This document shows positions 10,970 through 15,630 of a DNA stretch of 15,630 bases, piece after piece; position 1 is the first letter of the stretch, and every line of letters starts with the position of its first letter. The DNA is from JBDSTZ01 sp039927975 (GTDB lineage: Bacteria; Pseudomonadota; Gammaproteobacteria; Burkholderiales; Burkholderiaceae_D), in assembly GCA_039927975.1 (NCBI GenBank), contig JBDSTZ010000331.1, positions 1 through 15,630 of the forward strand. Reading direction: 5' to 3'. Under the pieces are notes generated by a model that ran no database searches, was not told the DNA's origin, and saw only the letters and a program-made list of their open reading frames with translations. Made by a program: the position numbers and the translations under genes.

Positions 10970-11046
10970 TCAGGTCCGACATTCGCCCACGACCTGAGCC
11001 GTGTGAGACCAATTTCGGCCGTCGCCCAGCCAGCCTCATTCAGGTC
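10970..11046. repeat. TCAGGTC/GACCTGA inverted repeat set beside the IS
   Basis: TCAGGTC occurs at 10970-10976 and 11040-11046, with the reverse complement GACCTGA at 10991-10997 between them, so two mutually exclusive hairpins could form. One copy includes the DUF3606 stop codon. There is no T tract, so it is not a standard terminator. Confidence 0.45.
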
Positions 11047-11225
11047 GCGTCCAGAATCCCGAGGCTCCGCCTGACCGCGCTCGCTCCGGTGCCGGCCTGC
11101 TGCACCGCCTTCAGCAACTGTTCCTTGCTCACGCCCAGTTCGCGCGTCCAGTACGCGACTTCCCATTCCTCGTGCAAGTAGATCGAACGCTCCTGCGTAT
11201 CCGAATGCTGTATGTCCTGGTTCAT
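11040..11225 (-). CDS. DUF3606 family small protein
   Basis: A 61-aa soluble protein. The core LHEEWEVAYWTRELGVSKEQL followed by AVQQAGTGASAVRR matches the DUF3606 pattern, in which a short segment with a Tyr-Trp pair is followed by a helix-turn-helix-like stretch and a final Ala-Val-Arg motif. The molecular role of this family is unknown. Start ATG 11223-11225 is fixed by AAGGAG five bases upstream. A longer in-frame reading from 11297 adds Cys/Arg-rich sequence without a ribosome site and is not used. The gene stands alone, divergent from the GFA gene, and its stop is about 70 bases from the inferred IS end, so the element did not break it but may have displaced its terminator. Confidence 0.8.
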   Translation of the reverse strand: MNQDIQHSDTQERSIYLHEEWEVAYWTRELGVSKEQLLKAVQQAGTGASAVRRSLGILDAT

Positions 11226-11421
11226 GATGGCTCCTTCTTCTGGTTTGCTGGTTTGCCTGAGTCCGCGCCCACACGCTCGGCAATTCCAGCATCTCACAGC
11301 CAGCCCGACTGATCCGTTCGCTCACGCACGCAGCTCCCCGTTCCCAGCGCTGCGCCGTCATCGCGCCCGGCTTGGCATACTTGCATTACCATTAAAAGCC
11401 GAACAGACAGGAGGCGACATC

Positions 11422-11820
11422 ATGACGATGCGAGGCGGCTGCTGTTGCGGCGCGGTACGCTATGAAATCAGCGGACCGACATTCCACCGCACCCTCTGCT
11501 TTTGCCCGACCTGCCGCCACGTGGCCGGCGCGCCCGCCGTCGCCTGGTTCAGCGTGGCCTCGCGCGACTACCGGGTGACCCGCGGCAGTCCCGCGCTGTT
11601 CCGCTCCAGCGCGCACGTCACCCGCAGCTTTTGCGGCGCCTGCGGCACGCCGCTCACCTACGCCCGCGACGACAGCGCCGATGAGATCGACATCACCACC
11701 TGCAGCCTTGACGATCCCGCGTCCCAGCCGCCCGCAGATCTGACCATGACCGAATACCGCTTGCCCTGGTCGCTGCACACCGACGCGTTGCCGCACCGGC
11801 ACGTCCGCGTGATGGATTAG
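11422..11820 (+). CDS. GFA family (CENP-V/GFA-like) zinc protein
   Basis: A 132-aa cytoplasmic protein of the glutathione-dependent formaldehyde-activating (GFA) fold, which binds zinc through conserved cysteines. Seen: Cys7-Cys8-Cys9 in GGCCCGAVRYE, CFCPTC (Cys26, Cys28, Cys31), and FCGACGTPL (Cys71, Cys74), in the usual order CxC, CxxC, CxxCG. Family length is 110-150 aa, so it is complete. Start ATG 11422 is chosen because AGGAGG (11409-11414) lies seven bases upstream; an in-frame extension to 11212 would run through the divergent promoter region. Most GFA-domain proteins have no proven glutathione or formaldehyde activity, so the exact reaction should not be assumed. The stop is followed after 3 bases by a VOC protein, so the two are probably co-transcribed. 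Confidence 0.88.
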   Translation: MTMRGGCCCGAVRYEISGPTFHRTLCFCPTCRHVAGAPAVAWFSVASRDYRVTRGSPALFRSSAHVTRSFCGACGTPLTYARDDSADEIDITTCSLDDPASQPPADLTMTEYRLPWSLHTDALPHRHVRVMD

Positions 11821-11823
11821 CGT

Positions 11824-12234
11824 ATGGAGATGCTGGTCAACATCGATGTCGAGAACCTGGAGCAGGCCGCGAACTTCTACACCTCGGCCTTCGGCCTGCG
11901 CCCTGGACGCCGCATCGGCGCGGCCGGCCTCGAACTGCTGGGCGCCGCCGTGCCGATCTGGCTGCTGCAAAAAGCCGCCGGTTCAGCGGCCGGCCCGGCC
12001 ACCGCGCAAGCGCGCAGCTACCAGCGCCACTGGACCCCGCTGCACCTCGACATCGTCGTCGACGACATCGAAGCGGCGCTGCGGCGCGCGCTGGCTGCCG
12101 GCGCCATCCAGGAAGCCCCGCTCGCCACCCATGCCTGGGGCAAGCTGGCGTTGATGGCCGATCCCTTCGGCCACGGCTTCTGCCTGATTCAATTTCTCGG
12201 CCGCGGCTACGACGAAATATGCGACGCCTGCTGA
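11824..12234 (+). CDS. VOC family protein (glyoxalase/bleomycin-resistance fold)
   Basis: A 136-aa protein of the vicinal oxygen chelate fold, made of paired beta-alpha-beta-beta-beta units that usually bind a metal. Seen: the N-terminal unit ending its helix in EQAANFYTSAFGLRPG, the second unit starting LHLDIVVDDIEAALRRALAAGA with a possible metal-ligand His, and the end motif MADPFGHGFCLIQF. Family members act as glyoxalases, dioxygenases or drug-binding proteins; nothing here separates these. The usual Glu ligand near the end appears as Gln in LIQF, so metal binding may be altered or absent. The start is 3 bases after the GFA stop, without a clear ribosome site of its own, which suggests coupled translation. 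ATG 11830 is an alternative start. Confidence 0.85.
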   Translation: MEMLVNIDVENLEQAANFYTSAFGLRPGRRIGAAGLELLGAAVPIWLLQKAAGSAAGPATAQARSYQRHWTPLHLDIVVDDIEAALRRALAAGAIQEAPLATHAWGKLALMADPFGHGFCLIQFLGRGYDEICDAC

Positions 12235-12287
12235 CCGCCCGCTTGGATTCCCAGCTCGATTTCCCCGCCTGAAGCCGGCCTTCGACC

Positions 12288-13100
12288 TCAAGACGGCGGC
12301 ATCGCCAGCTTCAGCCTGACCCGCTTGTCCAGGTTCAGCCCCTTCAGATCCTGCCCGATATAGCGCGCGATCAGCTCCTTCTTCAAGCCGCTGCGGTCGG
12401 CCTGCGCCAGCGCCTTTTCAAACAGCGCCTTGTAGCGCGCCGTCGCCGGCGACAGGTAATAGCGCATGTCGCGGTCATACGTGAGCATCAGGCGCGGCTC
12501 GACCGCCAGGCCGTAATGGGCCGCCTCGATCGTGATCTCGTTCGCCCCGCGCACCACGTAATCGATCCCGCGCGCGCCGCTGCGCACCATCGGAAACAGC
12601 TCGCGCCAGTCGCCGCTCTTGGTGTACACCGGCAGCCGGTTGATCGCCCACAGTTCCGCCTCGAGCCAGTTGATCCCCACGCTGCCCATCTTGTCGAGCC
12701 GGCGCAGGTCCTCCAGTGAATTGACCTTCGCGTACGCCTGTTCCTGGCCCTTCGGAATAAGCATCAGGCGCTGCCCGATCAGGCCATTGGTGAGCGAATT
12801 GACGGCGAACGCATATTCGGCGTCGCGGTTCTTGGTCTGCACGCCCCAGATGAACGACAGCTGGTCGCTCTCGACCATTTTCCAGATGCGCGGCTGCGAC
12901 ACGTCCTTGACGAAGGTGTACCTGACCTTGTAGCCGAGGGCGGCCAGCGATTCTTCAAGCAGCTTGGTGTAATACACATGCCGCTTGTCGGGCAGCTCGG
13001 CCACGCGCAGGTGGATCGTCTCGCCCGCGCGCGCGCCGGCCGACACGCCCAGCAGGGCGCCGATCAGCAAAGTGAGGAAAAACCGTGTCAAAAAAAGCAT
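12288..13100 (-). CDS. Periplasmic substrate-binding-like protein (SBP family 3 type)
   Basis: A 270-aa exported protein that resembles amino-acid-type periplasmic binding proteins. The signal peptide is clear: MLFLTRFFLTLLIGALLGVS, cleaved after about GARA. Following parts look like the family: an opening beta strand IHLRVAELPD, a lobe boundary around GSVGINW, and YVVRGANEITIEA. The length fits a type II solute-binding fold (250-280 aa). Start ATG 13100 puts the signal peptide at the N terminus; an in-frame start at 13178 would overlap the upstream AAA gene by 11 bases and add 26 residues before it. No transporter permease or ATPase lies beside it, so it may be a sensor-like or orphan binding protein. 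It follows the AAA ATPase gene by 67 bases and is probably in its transcript. The ligand is unknown. Confidence 0.8.
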   Translation of the reverse strand: MLFLTRFFLTLLIGALLGVSAGARAGETIHLRVAELPDKRHVYYTKLLEESLAALGYKVRYTFVKDVSQPRIWKMVESDQLSFIWGVQTKNRDAEYAFAVNSLTNGLIGQRLMLIPKGQEQAYAKVNSLEDLRRLDKMGSVGINWLEAELWAINRLPVYTKSGDWRELFPMVRSGARGIDYVVRGANEITIEAAHYGLAVEPRLMLTYDRDMRYYLSPATARYKALFEKALAQADRSGLKKELIARYIGQDLKGLNLDKRVRLKLAMPPS

Positions 13101-13167
13101 GCCATTGCGGGGTGGGCGAACAAGGACGGGTCCAGCGCCCGCCCAGCCGATTGTACCTGCGGCGTCC

Positions 13168-14226
13168 TCAGAATCCAATCCGCGATTTCCCCGGCGTCGC
13201 CTTCAGGTGAAGGTCGTCGGCCACCAGATGCTCGCGTCCCGCCGCCACCGCGTAACCGAGGCTGTCGAGCAGCGTCTTGCGCATGTCGCGCGGCGACACC
13301 GGCGCCAGCTTGGCCTGCACCGCCTCGCCCAGCTGCGGCGCGAACTTGCCCAGCTTGAGCTCCCTGAGCAGACCGCCGTAAATGCGCTGGGCGATGCCGG
13401 CCGCTTGTTCGGCCGTCGGCGCCGGCACCTCGTACACCGCCATCCGGTTCAGCAGCGGCGCGGGGATGCCCTCGGTGCTGTTGGCCGTCAATACCCAGAA
13501 AATCTGGCTGGCGTCGATCTCGACGTCGATGAATTCGTCGCGAAACGCCCGCGACGTCTCCGGTTCGAGCAGTTGGTACAGCGCCGCCAGCGGATCGGAC
13601 TGGGTCGAGCCGCTGGCCTTTTCCACCTCGTCGAGCACCACCAGCGGATTGGCGTACTGGCCGCGCACCAGCCGCTCGGCCACCTTGCCGCACTTGGCGC
13701 CCTTCCAGCTGGCCGAACTGCCGGTGATGACGAAGCCGGCCGACAGCGCGTTCATGCTGATCAATTCACACTCGGTCTGCATCACTTTGGCCAGCCGCTT
13801 GGCGAAATGGGTCTTGCCCACCCCCGGGTCGCCCAGCAGCAGGATCGGCATCACATTGAAGCCGGCGTCGCCGGCGTGCGCCAGGCCCAGGTAGCGGGTC
13901 AGGTCGGCCGTCACTTCGGCAAAATTCGGACACTCCTCGTGCAGCGGCGCCAGTGCTTCGGTCGAGGAGGGGGTGGTGACGAAGCGCTCGGCGCCGGTGT
14001 CGAGCATGCGTTCGTAAAACGCCTCGAGTTCGGGCGAGCGGCCCTTGCTGCGTTCGAGGGCGCCCTGGACCTCGCCCAGGTCATACACGGCGCGGGTACG
14101 GGCTAGGGTGATGCTCACGGCGTTCTCCTCGGCGGTGGCAACCGCCAGCATCGGCTCGCTGCCAGCTTCTTGCTCCCCGCCGCGCGAGCCGGACGGCGGG
14201 ACCGAATGCTGGCCTCTCGCCTTCAT
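13168..14226 (-). CDS. Lon-like AAA ATPase without protease domain
   Basis: A 352-aa cytoplasmic AAA ATPase. Seen: Walker A GDPGVGKT (132-139), Walker B VVLDE (196-200), sensor-1 Asn249 in LTANS, an arginine-finger candidate Arg261 in LLNRM and a sensor-2 region SPRDMRK (311-317). The stretch DPLAALYQLLEPETSRAF and the block IPAPLLNRM closely resemble the AAA module of Lon proteases, yet neither the LON substrate-binding N domain nor the Ser-Lys peptidase domain is present. It may therefore remodel proteins without cutting them, or work with a partner. ATG 14226 has AAGG four bases upstream; TTG 14328 is in frame but lacks a site, and ATG 14151 remains possible. The first 60 or so residues are low complexity. 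The SBP-like gene follows. Confidence 0.8.
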   Translation of the reverse strand: MKARGQHSVPPSGSRGGEQEAGSEPMLAVATAEENAVSITLARTRAVYDLGEVQGALERSKGRSPELEAFYERMLDTGAERFVTTPSSTEALAPLHEECPNFAEVTADLTRYLGLAHAGDAGFNVMPILLLGDPGVGKTHFAKRLAKVMQTECELISMNALSAGFVITGSSASWKGAKCGKVAERLVRGQYANPLVVLDEVEKASGSTQSDPLAALYQLLEPETSRAFRDEFIDVEIDASQIFWVLTANSTEGIPAPLLNRMAVYEVPAPTAEQAAGIAQRIYGGLLRELKLGKFAPQLGEAVQAKLAPVSPRDMRKTLLDSLGYAVAAGREHLVADDLHLKATPGKSRIGF

Positions 14227-14433
14227 CCTACCTTGGACCGTGGGAACGCGCAATTTCTTTGAACTGGGAGCATCAATGTTGCCTGTTTGCCAGCCCAAGC
14301 ATTTTTTTTGATATTGCTCAACTAGCAAAAACCCATGTGTACAGATGAGGTGTCACATTCACTGTGTTCGATAAGTACCTAATTTATCGACATATTTTGA
14401 TTTCAGCTCACTTTGACTTTCTGCGCTAAGTCC

Positions 14434-14461
14434 TTGACTTCATTGGCAAATTTCCTATTTT
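14434..14461 (+). promoter_or_regulatory. Candidate upstream promoter of mraZ
   Basis: TTGACT (14434-14439), a 16-base spacer and TATTTT (14456-14461). It lies upstream of the MraZ boxes. Confidence 0.35.
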
Positions 14462-14476
14462 CGATAGAGGAATCGC

Positions 14477-14505
14477 TTGACCCGCCCGAACGCTTCATCT
14501 AAAGT
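14477..14505 (+). promoter_or_regulatory. Candidate mraZ promoter overlapping the first MraZ box
   Basis: TTGACC (14477-14482), a 17-base spacer and TAAAGT (14500-14505). The -10 overlaps the first GTGGG box, so MraZ binding would block it. This fits known self-repression of mraZ. Confidence 0.5.
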
Positions 14506-14538
14506 GGGAAACAGTGTGAAAAAGTGTCGTTTTGTGGG
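14504..14538 (+). promoter_or_regulatory. MraZ operator: four boxes with 10-bp period
   Basis: GTGGG (14504-14508), GTGTG (14514-14518), GTGTC (14524-14528) and GTGGG (14534-14538) begin exactly every 10 bases. MraZ of E. coli and others binds direct TGGG-type repeats with this spacing ahead of its own gene. The two middle boxes are imperfect. Confidence 0.8.
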
Positions 14539-14613
14539 GCGAAAATGCAATGAATGCGCAAACCTCTCCAAAACGTCGCAACCAAATAAATCTCCAGGGC
14601 TAGGTAAAAACTC

Positions 14614-15042
14614 GTGTTTCAAGGCGCGTCCGCAATCAATCTCGATGCGAAAGGCAGGATGTCGATTCCCGCCAAGCACCGTGACGCGCTCGCCGTTCAG
14701 TGCGAGGGCCGGCTCACGCTCACCAAGCACCCGCACGGCTGCCTGCTGCTGTTTCCGCGCCCGGTGTGGGAATCGCACCGCGAGCAAATCGCCGCCTGGC
14801 CCATGTCGGCGCGCGCGTGGCAGCGCATTTTCCTTGGTAACGCCTGCGATGTCGAGGTCGATTCGGCCGGCCGCATCCTCGTTTCGCCCGAGTTGCGCGG
14901 CGCCGTCGGCCTCTTGAAGGATGTGATGCTGCTCGGCATGGGCACCCACTTCGAGATCTGGGACGCCGCCAAACTCGCCGAAAGCGAGCAGGAAGCCGTC
15001 GCCGGCGGCATGCCCGACGTCCTGTCGAATTTTTCTTTCTAG
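14614..15042 (+). CDS. mraZ: Transcriptional regulator MraZ
   Basis: DNA-binding regulator of 142 aa that heads the division and cell-wall (dcw) cluster and represses it when in excess. Seen: two AbrB-like halves, each with the family motif, LDAKGRMSIP near residues 10-19 and VDSAGRILVSPELR near 81-94, plus the typical start MFQGAS and the FEIWD motif near the end. E. coli MraZ has 152 aa, so this is full length. The start is GTG 14614: it gives the conserved MFQGA opening, and no ATG in frame fits. The ribosome site (AGGT at 14602-14605) is weak and eight bases away, which suggests low translation. The stop is 9 bases before rsmH. The operator boxes upstream support the call. Confidence 0.95.
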   Translation: MFQGASAINLDAKGRMSIPAKHRDALAVQCEGRLTLTKHPHGCLLLFPRPVWESHREQIAAWPMSARAWQRIFLGNACDVEVDSAGRILVSPELRGAVGLLKDVMLLGMGTHFEIWDAAKLAESEQEAVAGGMPDVLSNFSF

Positions 15043-15051
15043 GACGCACCG

Positions 15052-15630
15052 ATGACACATAGCGCGGTGCCTGAATTTCAGCATCGGACGGTGCTGCTGG
15101 ACGAAGCGGTCGATGCGCTCGCTCTGGCCGGCCCGCGCGCCGACGGCATCTATATAGACGGCACCTTCGGTCGCGGCGGCCACAGCCGCCTGATCCTGTC
15201 GCGGCTCGGCGCCGGCGGCCGCCTGATCGCCTTCGACAAGGATACCCAGGCCATCGCCACCGCCGGCCAGATCGCCGACCCCCGTTTCGAGATCGTCCAC
15301 GACAGCTTCGCCACCATGCGCGACGCCTTGCAGCAACGCGGCGTGCGGCAGGTCGACGGCATCCTGCTCGACCTGGGCATTTCTTCGCCGCAAGTGGACG
15401 ACGCCGCGCGCGGCTTCAGTTTCCGCAACGACGGCCCGCTCGACATGCGCATGGATACCACGCGCGGCGTCTCGGCGGCGCAATGGCTGGCGGACGTGTC
15501 CGAACAACAACTCGAAAAGGTGATACGCAATTATGGGGAAGAACGGTTTGCTTTTCAGATTGCAAAGGCGATTGTTGCTCGCAGGGCAGTCGAGCCAATT
15601 TCAAGCACACGACAGCTTGCCGGTATCGTG
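15052..15630 (+). CDS. rsmH: 16S rRNA (cytosine(1402)-N(4))-methyltransferase RsmH, 3' part outside the window
   Basis: Cytoplasmic SAM-dependent methyltransferase that modifies C1402 of 16S rRNA in the ribosomal P site. The 193 codons seen (of about 310) show the family start HRTVLLDEAVDAL, the SAM-binding loop IDGTFGRGGHS (35-45), the acidic residue pair in FDKD (61-64), the block LLDLGISSPQVDD (106-117) and GFSFRNDGPLDMRM (121-134). ATG 15052 has AGGA seven bases upstream and lies 9 bases after the mraZ stop, the usual mraZ-rsmH order. From about residue 156 on, codon choice shifts from strongly G/C-ending to mixed (see findings), though the protein still reads as RsmH. The gene is cut by the window end. 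Confidence 0.96.
   Translation, partial: MTHSAVPEFQHRTVLLDEAVDALALAGPRADGIYIDGTFGRGGHSRLILSRLGAGGRLIAFDKDTQAIATAGQIADPRFEIVHDSFATMRDALQQRGVRQVDGILLDLGISSPQVDDAARGFSFRNDGPLDMRMDTTRGVSAAQWLADVSEQQLEKVIRNYGEERFAFQIAKAIVARRAVEPISSTRQLAGIV

Larger units (their letters stand above)
14227..14613. other. Divergent intergenic region between the AAA gene and mraZ
   Basis: The 387 bases hold the mraZ promoter and MraZ boxes on the + strand and presumably the AAA gene promoter on the - strand. An inverted repeat TCGATAA (14368-14374) / TTATCGA (14384-14390), with a 9-base gap, and a small hairpin TTGCT/AGCAA (14314-14328) are seen. No gene is supported here. Confidence 0.6.

Noticed and set aside
10879..11361. 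160-codon - strand frame spanning the DUF3606 gene and the IS end
   Set aside because: It crosses the inferred IS boundary and overlaps DUF3606 in another frame; no domain is recognised.
11372..11398. Promoter for the GFA gene, or a sigma-54 site at TTGGCATACTTGCA
   Set aside because: For sigma-70 the spacer is only 14-15 bases; for sigma-54 the GG and GC are 7 bases apart instead of 10.
12235..12287. Terminator between the VOC gene and the SBP-like gene
   Set aside because: Only a 4-bp stem (GAAG/CTTC, 12271-12283) without a T tract on either strand.
14227..14328. TTG 14328 as the AAA gene start
   Set aside because: No ribosome site, and the added residues look like translated AT-rich leader; ATG 14226 has AAGG in place.

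Overview
The window is GC-rich (third codon positions mostly G or C) and looks like a chromosome segment from a betaproteobacterium, most likely of the Oxalobacteraceae (Massilia / Duganella / Telluria type). This rests on codon use, on secreted proteases with PPC and PKD modules, on a DUF3606 protein and on a typical mraZ-rsmH start of the division/cell-wall cluster. No database search was possible, so the taxonomic call is inference.

Layout. 1-1608: glycerol kinase (glpK, + strand, TTG start). 1758-4879: a two-gene ABC exporter operon (+), made of an ATPase and a long permease that carries a CPBP/CAAX-type intramembrane protease domain at its C terminus; the two genes overlap by ATGA. 4884-9173: a secreted-protease locus on the - strand with two genes, each with its own hairpin terminator. 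The first is an S8 subtilisin that needs one missing base restored near 6483 to join its signal peptide to its catalytic part. The second is a metzincin-type zinc metalloprotease with PPC, PKD and a C-terminal Ig-like region. About 9472-10967: an IS110-family (probably IS1111-group) insertion sequence, with a DEDD transposase, a 9-bp subterminal inverted repeat and nearly 400 bases of hairpin-rich non-coding DNA after the transposase. 11040-11225: a DUF3606 small protein (-). 11422-12234: a GFA/CENP-V-like zinc protein followed 3 bases later by a VOC-fold protein (+). 12288-14226: a - strand pair, a Lon-like AAA ATPase lacking a protease domain, then a periplasmic substrate-binding-like protein. 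14434-15630: the start of the dcw cluster (+), with mraZ behind four 10-bp-spaced MraZ boxes and then rsmH, which runs off the window.

Working together: the ABC ATPase and permease form one exporter. The two exoproteases probably serve extracellular protein degradation. The AAA ATPase and solute-binding protein are probably co-transcribed but their joint role is unknown. MraZ probably represses its own promoter through the four boxes. No tRNA, rRNA or CRISPR array was seen. The points most worth a second look are the frameshifted subtilisin, the permease-protease fusion, the IS element with its possible guide RNA, the orphan Lon-like ATPase, and an abrupt codon-use change near the end of the rsmH fragment.
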